DNA from: Phocoena phocoena
Lineage: Eukaryota; Chordata; Mammalia; Artiodactyla; Phocoenidae
NCBI RefSeq assembly: GCF_963924675.1
Contig: NC_089222.1
Location: 107,647,316 to 107,711,315 of the forward strand
Direction: 5' to 3'
Length of the DNA stretch: 64,000 nucleotides
A model generated the notes under the pieces. It was not told where the DNA came from, ran no database searches, and saw only the letters and a program-made list of their open reading frames with translations. Of this stretch, positions 47,620-59,012 are shown piece after piece (position 1 is the stretch's first letter; each line of letters begins with the position of its first letter). A program made the translations under genes and the position numbers.

Positions 47620-47990
47620 CCTTGAACTCCTACTTTGTAGCTGAGTTGAATTGAGATATACTGTGGAGGTGCCTTCTGAAACCCATAGAGAAAGCACAAC
47701 TGCACACTACTCTTGCTAATTCTCAGGAGGGAGATCCATAGTGTGACATGTACTACTTCAAAGGCTCCTGTACTTCCTGACTCCCCAGCTTTCCTACGAA
47801 GCTCTGAGATGTGGACTTACAGCTTTGAGCTTGACTTGGCTTTGGAGACTGAGGCAGCCCAACAACAAGTCTACCCTGTGGAAAAGATCCTGGCTCCCCC
47901 TTGGAGAGCTTTCACTGAGATAATGAGGACCATATGAAAGGGAGAAGTGTATAAAACAGCCTTACAATGCAGGAGAGAATAAGAAAAATA
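47620..47990 (+). mobile_element. Possible old MaLR/MLT1-type LTR fragment
   Basis: This island is clearly GC-richer than its surroundings. GACTCCCCAGCTTTCCTACG and CCAACAACAAGTCTACCCTG resemble 3' parts of ancient MaLR-type LTRs. The 74-codon frame at 47713-47937 has no recognisable domain and is probably incidental. Confidence 0.3.
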
Positions 47991-48619
47991 CGTGTTTTAG
48001 AAATAATCTGCTACAAAACTATATTCCTTTACATTCCACAACACACTTACAGCAGCCTTACTATGTGAATACTTTCTGGGATTTCTCTCCTGGACATACC
48101 AAAAAGGCCTTCAATTACCAAATAAGTGCTACTTTTTGAATCAACCAGAATTATGTTCCCACTGAGCCCCGAAGATCTTATGTTATAATAAACAGTTAGG
48201 CAAAAAAAAAAGCAATATCCTGGCAGCCAAATTGGAAGTGGCAGTGGTACATCAAGGAAGTTCAGAATTCATAAGTAAAATGTAGGCATTAGATGGAAAC
48301 AGGGAGAGTTTCTATAAATGCACCAGTAGGATTGCAGTGGTACTGAGATCCCAAAAAAATTAGGGCAGTTGAGATCCCATCTAAGATCAACCAGGCTACA
48401 GGCGATTAAGCAAGCTAGAGACTGGGGACTGTGTTAGGACATAACATATTTATCTACCATCCAGTTGTAGAATAAGAAGGGAACTGACAGTAATATTTAC
48501 ATGTTGAATGTCATCATGCATTAGATCTGGTAGACTCTCCCTACTAAGAGATGATTGAGGCTAGGATGACTAGTTTTCTACAAAAAAAAAAAAAAAAATG
48601 TGTTCTCCATTCCATATTT
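47991..48619. other. CADM2 intron, nothing recognised
   Basis: An A-run at about 48582-48598 is the only landmark. Confidence 0.45.
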
Positions 48620-49010
48620 AAATCCAGGAGGTAGTTGCCCAGTGAAGGTGTTGTCTCAGCAACTCCTTATTTTGGATTAAAGCAAAGTGACTAGATTTAG
48701 CCAATGAAATGTAGTGAAGCGATATACCTCACTTCATTGCTAAGGGTTTTAAGAAGTTGGTGGAGCTTCTCCACCCTCTCTTCTTCCTTCTCCTGTTTTG
48801 AAGTGGGGGCTTCCAAAGCTCTGGGCAATGAAAATGCCATAAAATTGAAGAACCAAGGGTCCCTGAATCCCCATAGAGTGAAAGACCACAGATGATAAAA
48901 ACTTTTGTATTGAACACTACTTCAGAGAAAATTAAAATTCTATTGCCTTTAACTCCTGAAATTTGTGAGTTTGTTAATGAAGACTGCATTAATGTAAATA
49001 ATAAAAATTA
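48620..49010 (+). mobile_element. Unclassified old mammalian repeat
   Basis: AAGTGACTAGATTTAGCCAA followed by TGAAATGTAGTGAAG and ..GAATTTGTTAATGA-like ends resembles a widespread MER/LTR-type family (..GCCAATGAAATGTGAGCGGAAGT..). I cannot name it safely. Confidence 0.35.
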
Positions 49011-50000
49011 GTTAAATGAAAAATAAAATGATTCTAATGAAAAATACTACTGATCAAAAGAAAGGGACACAATGCCAAAGAACTACTATAGGATTTGCTG
49101 TAGGAACCAGAAAATATATTAGACAAGTGATTAGAAATCTCAGTAGGCTACAAGAAAACACAAACTCTTTACAAAAGGAAGAAAGATACATAGGGAAAAT
49201 AATCTGAAATATAATGAAAGGAGGATACAATAAAAATAATGAAGATGAAGACAGATTTAAAATACAAAAGAATTCAAGTCCAAAGTAAAGACAGCAGTCA
49301 AAGCCATATAACTATAGTTAAAATGGAAACAATGATGTTAGGTGAACAACTTGAGATCTCTCAGAATGCAGAAGAAAAGGCAGTACAAGCAACAAGAGAA
49401 ACTATATATGCAGCTTTTTGTTGGGTGTGTGTGCAGAGAGAGAAATTACTAAGAAAAATAATGCACAGACAACCGTATCTACATTAGCAGAGTAATTTCT
49501 ATGGCTAAAATTAACCTGTGTTTTTATTCTGCAAGTAATTAAATCCCTGAAACAAAAATAGCAATTTCATTGCAACTGTGAGAATGAAAGGTTATAAGGC
49601 AAAAATTATATAACCAACAAGTTTGCCTTCCACATGATATTGTAACAGAAAAAAATTATCAGATATGCAAGGTCTCAGAAAAATTCCATCTATTTCCTTT
49701 AAGAAAACCATTTGAAAATATTTTACTGCAGAAAGGAAGAAAATCAAGAGAACAAGCTGTCTCTGTTTTTAGGGGAGTACTGACCTAGTCTCTCCATCCT
49801 AGTGAAAGTCATTTCAATTTTACCCAAGATTTATGTACAAAAAATAGCCATTATAATAATGAAAATGTATAAATAAACTTAATATCTAATATTAGAAAAC
49901 AAACTTTTTAAATGAAGTATGAAAAGGCCTTCATATTATAAGCATGCAGACCTTTAACACAGGGAAATGATATAAGCCTAACTGAAAACAGAAGGATGCA
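49011..50000 (+). mobile_element. Possible HAL1/L1 ORF1-region relic
   Basis: Purine-rich text with GAGAATGAAAGGTTATAAGG, CAGATATGCAAGGTCTCAGA and CAGAAAGGAAGAAAATCAAG is reminiscent of the 3' part of ancient L1-like ORF1 regions. It is very diverged, so the call is tentative. Confidence 0.3.
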
Positions 50001-51839
50001 AAATTCGGTATTCAGTACAGTATCGATTTCATTATAAAATAGAAAAAGTACCTAATGGAATGTTGGCATTTGGGATGATTTGTTTTCCTGCTTCTTTGCA
50101 CTTTTATGACTTTTCTCATTTCCATCAACTAAGCATATCTATTTTAAAAACATTAAAACTTTATAAAATACAGAATAAATAGCAAATTCTATTTTGGCAC
50201 TTTATTATATGGTTATTGAAATTGGTTATTAATTAATTATAGGGCCACTTCACTTATTTAGGCTGCTTTTTAGCAATAAACATACCATAAAATCTCATTG
50301 TAAAATGTGGAAGTAAGACAATGTGAAGGTAGATGACAGTCCAGAAAATAGAAAGGAAAAGAAGAAAGAAGTTGGGATAATCTTATTAATGGTATTAAAG
50401 TCTTATACTTTCTACTTCACCATTTTTATCACTATTACAGCTCAGATATCCATTTCAGAACAAACACACATTATTCAAAGAAATATCCCATCTCCCATAA
50501 AATAAACATAATTTAAAATTTAAAGAAAGTATTTCTTGTTGTAGCACTAAACACTTTCTGGGTTTATGATAAAAATATTAAAATTCTTTGTTTGATTTAC
50601 ATGTTACACATATGTAGAAATTTATTAGTTTTCTTGTAACACATAATTTTGAAAAATAAAATCCATATATCTTATTTACCTTTCATTTATTTAAGAAATA
50701 TTTCTTTAAAACAAAACACTTCTATATTCTGGAGGCTTTGGCAGCAGTTAAATGTTCTCATCTGTGGTAGAGGACATTATATTACAGGAAAATATTTCCA
50801 TAATAAAAGAGTGTATAATAAATAGGTATTTTAAAAATTTATTTATGAGGATTATGAGGAAAACAGTCTTTAAGGCAAATAGAAGAATACACCAAATGTG
50901 ACAGACTTGAATGATGACATAATACCCTCTTGCCTGTGATGGTGACACAAAACAGCAAAGGACACAAAACCGTCAGTCTTGTTGTTTATCTTCTATCTGA
51001 GACTAATAAAAGAAGGAGGTGATTGATGGCACAAAGACACAAACACTGTCTTAGACATACAGTTTTTACCTTTTATACATATATAAAAGTATTGTATTGA
51101 TGGTTTTAAGGACACCTTACTTTTCTAGCTTCCTAAGATGCTGTCTTTACCTAAAAGAGAAATAAAGGAACTTATAGTTTGATTATATGAAAAGTTATAC
51201 ATTACCCCTCCTAGATATTACCCCTTCTTGATATACTATTTGAACATGTTGTATTTGTGCTCATGTATGTGTGTGTATATATGTTTCTATACATATTTAA
51301 ATGTTCAGGCAGAGAGACAGTAAGAGTCCTAGAGAAAGAAGGCACAGAGAAATAGAGACAAATTGAGAAAAACAACAACCAAAAATGAACACCTCAGATG
51401 TGGATTCTTTTTTTAATATATATTTCTTCCAAATACAAAATTAATTAACACATTTGTTCAAAACACTGAATATGTATAGAGGAAGTTCCAAAGAAGTAGT
51501 AAGTGCCTGTACTGATTTTTAAGAGCTTGCAATTTATTTGGAGGAGATTAAACGTACAGATATAAAATACGTAAGTGATAATTGCAAAGCAAGTGAATGA
51601 TAATGCAGTGAAAAATTCTTAAATCAGAGCTGGGGAGAGCAAGTAATTAAACAGGAATTTAATGAGTAGAGAAAAATATTTTGGAAACTTCGAACATGGG
51701 GTTAGGCCATGCATGGACTAGCAGCTATAAGCAGAGGAGGACAAAGATCAGAGAATTAGCCTCAGCAAAAGGAAGATGGTCTCAGTAAGGGGGGGGGTGA
51801 GGGGGCAGAAAAGGAGCATGTATTTCTACATACATACAC
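50001..51839. other. CADM2 intron, nothing recognised
   Basis: AT-rich. A short G-rich tract lies at 51788-51806. No exon supported. Confidence 0.45.
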
Positions 51840-52200
51840 ATTTGCACACTCCTGGTCCCCTGTTCTCACGGCTCCCTCTGTCTGGGGTGTCCTCCTTCAA
51901 AGCTGCCAATTCCAAATCTTATCTTGAAAAACTGTCTCTCTCATATTACTTTGCATAGAAATTATGTTTCCCAACCTCATGGAAATTATGTTTCCCAACC
52001 TCATTAAGATGCCCCATTTCTCTGATTTTTTTAAATGTCGTTTTCAATTGTGATTTATCTATTTCTATATTATAATTCTCTGTGTTAATATTGTCTCTTA
52101 TTGTACTTAAAGTTCCTTAAGAGTGATATTTTGTATGTGCCTGATTCATCTATGTCCACCTCACAGCTTAATAAAAATCATGAAAAAAAGATATTCTATA
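51840..52200 (+). mobile_element. L2 relic with a 24-bp tandem duplication
   Basis: CTCCCTCTGTCTGGGGTGTC and TTAAAGTTCCTTAAGAGTGA resemble L2 3' motifs (CCTCTGCCTGGAATGC.. AAGCTCCATGAGGGC). Inside it, a unit starting GAAATTATGTTTCCC occurs twice in tandem (51958-51981 and 51982-52005, one mismatch at the last base). Confidence 0.55.
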
Positions 52201-52772
52201 ACAACTAGAAAATATCATATTCCTATTATCATTATAATAAACATCTCTTTAACAGACATAAACTTTCTTTCCAACATCCAACTGTAAAACTTTCAAAAAT
52301 GTTTTTTCACCAGTATAGTTCATTAAGAAGTTATTTGTTGGTATCACATTTTATATTTTACCAACAAATATGTAAACCATCAGGAAAAACTGATTCAAAT
52401 ACACCAGGGTTTCCAGGTAAGATGGTTGCAGGGATTCATATTTTGACCCAACACATTTATTGCAAACACATAATAATAGTGAAAAAAAAAAAAAAAAAAA
52501 GGCCCTCCAAATAAAATAAGCAGAGAAGAACCATATAACAAAGTGGAGAGTGCTAGCAAAGCTGCAGGGTGGCTTAGCTTCAGATCTGAAGATTGCTCCT
52601 ATGGAGTAAAAGGGATTTAAGTGCTCTGAGGCAAACAGGACCAGGAATAGAAAGTTCTTGAAGCTAAGGCCTGGAGTGAGGCTCCCCAACTCTAAAGGAA
52701 GCTAAAAATAAAACTCATCACCATCTGGGCTAGGGCTTCAATTAACCTGTGGGTCTCAGACTGTGAGCACGC
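52201..52772. other. CADM2 intron, nothing recognised
   Basis: An A-run near 52483-52500 is the only landmark. Confidence 0.45.
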
Positions 52773-52779
52773 AGACTAA

Positions 52780-52813
<34 letters not shown>

Positions 52814-53019
52814 TGGTATGCGGGCCTCTCACCGTTGTGGCCCCTCCCCGTTGCGGAGCACAGGCTCCGGACGCGCAGGCCCAGCGGCCATGACTCACGG
52901 GCCCAGCCGCTCCACGGCATGTGGGATCTTCCCGGACCGGGGCACGAACCCGTGTCCCCTGCATCGGCAGGCGGACTCCCAACCACTGCGCCACCAGGGA
53001 AGCCCAGACTAAGCCTTTT
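52773..53019 (-). mobile_element. CHR SINE, short cetacean type, very young-looking
   Basis: Body 52787-53005: a long pure T-run of about 26 bases beyond the duplication, and a nearly consensus body with a canonical head and B box on the minus strand. A perfect 14-bp duplication AGACTAAGCCTTTT occurs at 52773-52786 and 53006-53019. The unbroken tail and duplication suggest recent insertion. Confidence 0.97.
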
Positions 53020-54399
53020 AATCAAGAAATGAGAAAGCTGGTTCTCTAACTAGATCACCACACCCTGAAACGTCTTAATAATTTTTTTTTTAAAAAAAAG
53101 GCCCAGGGAGATGAGTGATATGAGTTAAGGTGTAACCTTAAGACTGGAGAGGGTAAGCATAGGAGGTGGGAAAGTGGGCGGGAGAAGGAAAAAAATTTTC
53201 CCCACTACCAAAGAGTATTCAAAACAAAATTGCATAAATACTGTGTCTTAGTTGAACAAAGAATATAAAATGAGTATGTTTAAGATGCCTCCAGTAGTAA
53301 ATGAAGAGTAAGTTCCATTAAAATAAAATAAGAAACTGCAAAATAAAAACAGGCAGAAATGAAAAAATAACATACAGGTGAACGTGAAAGGAAGTAATTT
53401 AAAATACTGTTAGAAAGTACAGTCACTGAAATTTTAAAATGAACTTATCAGATTTGTAGCTATTTTTGAGGAATTCAGTGGCAAATAGCTCAGAAAGACA
53501 AAGATACATACACATATAAGTGACAGCAATTGAACAAGCAGAGGCTACACTGAGAGCCCCCAATGTATATCTAATAGTATATCTATTCTATACCAAAATT
53601 GAAGAAATGCTTTTAAAGAGAAAGTTACAGGCTAATCTCTCATGAACATAAATGCAAAGAATACTAAAAAAAAAAAAAAAAAAAAGAGAAAAATTTAGCA
53701 AATTGAATCCATTGGTATATATAAAAGATAATACATCTTTACCAATTTGGGTTTTTTTCAATAATGCAAGGTCTTTATAAGTATAGAAAATTTAAACACT
53801 GTATTCTGCCATACAAACAAATATAAAGGAGGAAACACCTTCAAGATGCATGAGAATTTTATGAAATTATTAACTTTCATGATAAAATTTGTAAATCTTG
53901 AGATAGAAGGGAACTGGTGATATTAATTTTCACGTATATGATCATTCCAGTCATGCTCACTCACTGTTCCTTGACTTCCTCCCCTCTGAAAAACTCATCC
54001 TCCACCCTCCTCAGTCCCTCTTTGTGGGTGTGCTCTTCAATTCATCATAACATGCAATACGTGCAGCCCTTCCATATTTTCCACGCACCCTACTTTCTGG
54101 CAACCAACTCTCAGCTCTCCAGTGCATCCCCCTCACCCCAGACTCCTTTAATTCAACCAGAACCTTAAGTCCTTTGATCCTACCACACTTTCACTGTTAC
54201 CTATTTTCTTCATTCCCCCTCTTCCTACCTTATCCATGGTCAGTTTCTTAATTTATTCACTCAGCAAATCTCTATTATCAAGTGCTGTCTTGGGTCCCTG
54301 GGGACACATTTGCAACCAAGATCACTCCCTTGTATTTACCTACAACTTCCTCATACCTTGTTTACTTCAATATCTCCACATTTGATTTTTGAGTAGAAT
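53020..54399. other. CADM2 intron, mostly unrecognised
   Basis: An A-run lies at about 53666-53685. From about 53940 onward the C- and T-rich text may already be diverged L2. No exon supported. Confidence 0.4.
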
Positions 54400-55375
54400 T
54401 CAGTCTACTCTGTTCATGCCTATAATCTGCATATAAAATGATTTCATCTTGTCTCATGGCTTCAATGTCATCAATATGCTAACAATTCCCATATTTATAG
54501 CTCCCAACTGAACTTTCTTCCTTAATCTATAACCTATTCAACTAACTTGACACCTCTACTGAATGCCTCAAAAAGCTGCTCAAAATTAACATGTCCAAAG
54601 TATTCCTGAAAGCATTTTCTCCTCACACCAGCTCCTTTAGTCTTCCACATCTCAGTTAACAACTCAAGTTATCTGTTTGCTTCCGCAAAAAAAATTTTTG
54701 AGTTGTTCCTATGCCTGTTTTATACCCACCAGGCATCAAATCTGTCAGCAAATGCTGGCAGCTTTATACTCAAAATATGTCCCAAATTCACCAGCTCTCA
54801 CCTTAACTGTTTTCACCATGGACCAAGCCATCCTGACATCTTACCTGGATTACTAAACATGTCTCTCTGATTCTACCCTTCCCCCTTCAGTCTATTCTCA
54901 ACACAGCAACATGGTGATTCCATTAAAACATAAATCAGAGTATGTTATATGTTACTCTTTTGTTCAAAACGCTGCAGGAACTTTCACTTAGAGTAATTTT
55001 AGAAGTTCTTATTTTGGTCTTCAAGGCCTTCATGATTTGGTCTACTTTCCACTCTCTTGCTACTTTATCACTGTTTATTCAGCAGCCACTTTACCTTCTC
55101 TCTCACTCAAAAGCTCTTTACTGGGAAACAGTTAACTACTTCATGCCTGCCATAACTTTACTCATATTCCACCTCATCAGTAAGACCGTCTCCTGTCACC
55201 ATTTCCAAGATTTCAACTCCCTCCCTACCGTTTCACATTCTCTCCCTGTTCTTTTTTTCCCCTTAGTATAATTATCAGACAATTGCTTATCTCCTCTTTT
55301 TTCTGTCTCTGTCTAGCAGAATTCAAGCTCTAAAAAGGCAGAGTCTTTGTTGTGTTCACAAATGACTCCTAAGTA
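54400..55375 (+). mobile_element. L2 (LINE2) relic, ~1 kb
   Basis: A long run of L2 order survives: GTCTCATGGCTTCAATGTCA, ACATGTCCAAAGTATTCCTG, GTCTTCCACATCTCAGTTAA, CATCAAATCTGTCAGCAAAT, CTCACC..CTGGATTACT, CAGTCTATTCTCAACACAGC and TTCAAGGCCTTCATGATTTG, then AAGCTCTAAAAAGGCAGAGT near the end. All frames are broken. This is one of the longest ancient relics in the window. Confidence 0.85.
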
Positions 55376-55529
55376 CTTTAGAATTGCCCATAAATAATTA
55401 GACATGAACAAATAAATAATAACTTGTCTACAGGTAGATACTTCTTCTAGAAGAAAATGTAGAAAATAACTTTGTAACTTCAAATAGTGACAGTTTTCTT
55501 AAAACACAAAAGCACAAAACATAGAGAAG

Positions 55530-56560
55530 ACCACTGCTAAATCAGACTACATTAAAATGTACAACCTCAGTTCAACAAAAGATACATTAAAAATAATAAA
55601 TGCCAGCTGTATGTCAATTACACCTCAATAAAACTGAAAGAAAAAAATGATAAATGACAAATTACCAGTTGTATAAGATATTATCAAACCATGTTAACTG
55701 ACAAAGAATTAGTATCCAGGATACATAAAAACAAATGCATCAGATAAAGACAAACTATCTTTTAAAAAAATTAGGCAAAGGATATGAATGGACAGGAGTA
55801 AAAAATGAAATAACCAAGAGTAGTAGAAAAATACTGCCAAACTCATTAGCAGTTAGAAAAATATAAAGGAACTGTTTTACACTTCTGAGATTGGCAATAA
55901 TTGAAATGTTTGACAGTATAAACAAGCAATGGTAAGAGTATGGAATCATGGGTTTCTTATACTTTGCTAGTAAGGCTGTAAATTGATATAAATACTTTAG
56001 AGAACAACTGGTGAATATCTGGAAAAGTTGGAGACATTCTCAATTTTTAACTAAGCATTTCCCAAATACAAGTAAATATGTTACAGAAATTCTTCTCGCA
56101 TGTGTAATAACGTTCCTTACAAAACTGTTTTCAAGTGTAAAATCTTTATGGACAAATTATTGGTATATATGGTATTTTGCTCTTTAGGAATAAGAGACAG
56201 CAGTGAAAAATTAATGAATGTAAAACCTGAATTAATGTGGATAAATTTCAAAAACACCACAAAATGAGGAAGCAAAATTTCAGGAATACACATATAATGT
56301 GTTTTTATTTATAATATTTGAAAGATGCAAAATAATATAGCTTCTTGATACATACATATGCAGCAACAACATAAAACTCACAAGGAAATGATGAGGAATA
56401 TTAAGGACTTTATTTGGGGGAGAGAATAATCATTCTTCATGATTAGGAATGTGGAAACAGGGCTTCATTTTGTGATGTTTTATTTCTTACATAAAATCTG
56501 AAACAAATAAAACAAAATAAAGCAATTTTTATGATGCTGGATAGGGCAAACACTGATGTT
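55530..56560 (+). mobile_element. Old L1 ORF2 end and 3' UTR relic
   Basis: AGTTCAACAAAAGATACATT, AAAGAATTAGTATCCAGGAT, GGCAAAGGATATGAATGGAC and AAACTCATTAGCAGTTAGAA keep L1 ORF2 C-terminal order, followed by a poorly conserved 3' UTR. It contains a tiny younger insertion at 55603-55645. Confidence 0.7.
55592..55656 (+). mobile_element. 43-bp L1 3'-end insertion with flanking duplication
   Basis: GTATGTCAATTACACCTCAATAAA-type 3' UTR text plus an A-rich tail (55603-55645) is bracketed by AATAATAAATG (55592-55602) and AATGATAAATG (55646-55656). This is consistent with an extremely 5'-truncated L1 landing inside an older L1. Confidence 0.6.
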
Positions 56561-57325
56561 TGTTATATGACTCACTATGCATTTTTGTTCTTTTTAAATA
56601 ACTTACAATAAAATACAAAGTATTTGAGAAATCATAGTCATCATGAAAAATAATTCATTGTTGATTTTTGGCTTCTCTAAAATGCATTTCTTTCATTTAA
56701 GATGGGATTTATTTTTTCAATAAACTAAGACCAGTTTTCAACATAAAATAATTAAATAAAAACTTCATCTCAGTTAAAAATATATAAGAAAAAAGGGAAG
56801 GAAAAAGGAGAAATCTGGCTCTCAGTCACTGAAAAAAATCAAAGTCAAGTGTGTTAACTCTGTATATTGCATTTCATCTTATAATCAAAATAATCTATAA
56901 AGAATAGTTTGTTATCCAATGGCTCCTATCTACTTTCAATAAAGTTAAAATCTGGTATCACTCATATGGGGCAATTTACAGAGTAGCTGAAAATAATATG
57001 CAAAAAAAAGTAAGTTATGATTATTCTAGATAAAATTAGCATAAACATATTATTTTCATTTTGAAAAATAATATTGTTACCATTGCTCACAGTGTACACT
57101 ATGTTGGCACAAGTTTGGAAATATTCTGAAAATATATTTCAGTGAATTGCAGCGCAGAAACTTTCTCTAAGATTTCAACTTCAATATTCTATGGAAAGTA
57201 TACAATATACAGGATGCCAACAGTTTAGAATTATCTAGGTAGATGTTGTGTACTGTTTTTATTATACAATTATAAAACTGTATTTCTTTGATAAGCACTC
57301 AGAAATAAATACTAGTGTAGTAATT
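56561..57325. other. CADM2 intron, nothing recognised
   Basis: AT-rich with no supported feature. Confidence 0.5.
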
Positions 57326-57557
57326 AAAAGGAAAATAAGGGCTTCCCTGGTGGCGCAGTGGTTGAGAGTCCGCCTGCCGATGCAGGGGACGTGGGTTCGT
57401 GCCCCGGTCTGGGAAGATCCCACATGCCACGGAGCGCCTGGGCCCGTGAGCCATGGCCGCTGAGCCTGCACGTCCAGAGCCTGTGCTCCACAATGGGAGA
57501 GGCCACAACAGTGAGAGGCCCGTGTACAGCAAAAAAAAAAAAAAAAAGGAAAATAAG
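57326..57557 (+). mobile_element. CHR SINE, short cetacean type
   Basis: Body from 57340 with canonical head, B box GGTTCGTGCCC and an A tail. A perfect 14-bp duplication AAAAGGAAAATAAG occurs at 57326-57339 and 57544-57557. It is antisense to CADM2. Confidence 0.97.
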
Positions 57558-58255
57558 ATGTAGCCTAGTTGTGAGGACCACAATGGTTAGTATCTTACTG
57601 CTAAACAAAACAGTAAAAGCAAAGTCACTGAAACAGCATAAGATATCATTAGCTAGAAAGTTTTGAGAATAAAATACACAGGATCATGATTGAGTTGTTT
57701 CTCTCCCCAAAGTGAAAACAGCTCTGACAAGCAATGACTAACTTATATAATTAATTTTTTGCTCATTCGATTTATTAATGAAAATTATTGCTTTTGCGGA
57801 GCATGGAATAGAGTAGACATATGGAAAAAGTGTCAAGGTGGGGTGAGAGATGAAATTGAATGTATATGTTTTTAATAATATACTAGGACAGGTTATGTTA
57901 AATTTTCTTTCAAGTTATATTTGACTTATGATATTAACAGCTTTGAATTATTCTCACTTATTAGAAAAAATATAAATTATAACAAATGTTAAATATTATA
58001 GTTTATACATCCCAGTATATTTCAAGATAGATGAGGGAAGAAACCATGTTTCTTATTCATCATTATATTTCAGCACCTGACAAATATTTGTTCAGTTGAA
58101 TTTCTCTTATTACTATCACCAGTGACAATTATCTAATGAGTAAAATCTAGGCCAATAAGTTTAAGAATATATAACCATTTCTTCAAGAATTTATATCTGC
58201 AGCCTGTACATATTTCCTGAACCCCAGAGGATATATACACTGCCCATGTTTAATA
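57558..58255. other. CADM2 intron, nothing recognised
   Basis: A short L2 or MIR-like end may lie near 58060-58110 (CAGCACCTGACAAATATTTG). Confidence 0.4.
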
Positions 58256-58565
58256 GTCACCTATAACATAACATGTTCAAAACAGAATTCTTGATGTTCC
58301 TTCCCAAACTTTTCCTCCAGAAACCTCCCCATCTCCTTTTGTATCAACTCCATCCTTGCTTAGGCCATAAACCGTGAAATCATGCTTAACCCCTCTCTTT
58401 TCCTCACATCCCACATCCAACCATCAACAAATACTTTTAGCTCGATTTCCAAATATGTATTGGGAATTTGACCACTTCTCACCACCTCTACCGCAAACAC
58501 CCAAGTTCAAGCTGCAAACATCTCTCACCTGGATTACTGAGGCTCCTATTGACCCCCTTCACTAA
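58256..58565 (+). mobile_element. L2 (LINE2) relic
   Basis: ACATGTTCAAAACAGAATTC, ATCCCACATCCAACCATCAA, TTGACCACTTCTCACCACCT and CTCACCTGGATTACTG follow L2 order. It covers the same region of the family as 54580-54870 in the larger relic, so the two are independent insertions. Confidence 0.8.
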
Positions 58566-58600
58566 TATGTAACCTTTGTGGAAGCCAAGATTTTTGTATA

Positions 58601-59012
58601 CCTCCTACATCCAGAAGAATGCATGTTACACAATAAGTAATCAAGAGATATTTTTGAATGAATGAATTTGCTAATAAGTATGTAGTAGTATCTAAGAGTT
58701 TATATGGAAACTCTTAAAATTATATAGAATTCAACAAAGTTTCTACACTTCGTAATAAATACACAGATATCAATAGATTCACAATATAACAATCCAAACA
58801 AGCTCAAGATATAATGGATAAAAGATTCACTCAATTATTAATACAAACAACATTTTAGAAATAGCATATATTTTCAAAATTTAATTCATGAATGGGTTAG
58901 GTGGAAATGGAAAAAGAATTGAATAGAAAATTCACTTATGAATAGAAAGAATGAATATCATATATTAATATGTGACAATGCTTTCCTAATTAATTTATGT
59001 TTAACACAATTC
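58601..59012 (+). repeat. Direct duplicate, copy A (~412 bp, family unknown)
   Basis: It aligns end to end with 60578-60990 at roughly 80-85% identity by eye with only small indels. It begins CCTCCTACATCCAGAAG and ends TTTAACACAATTC. Shared blocks include CACAATAAGTAATCAAGA, AATTCAACAAAGTTTCTACA and TTTTCAAAATTTAATTCATG. No poly-A tail or terminal inverted repeats are obvious. Confidence 0.9.

Noticed and set aside
52763..53032. Overlapping open frames on both strands in SINE sequence (also at 30194-30412, 30721-31083, 39045-39377, 57299-57666)
   Set aside because: They read through CHR SINE bodies, which are GC-rich and stop-poor in several frames. The protein texts are the same SINE translated in different frames.
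54942..55271. A 109-codon open frame as a membrane protein
   Set aside because: It lies within an L2 relic. The hydrophobic look comes from T- and C-rich L2 sequence.
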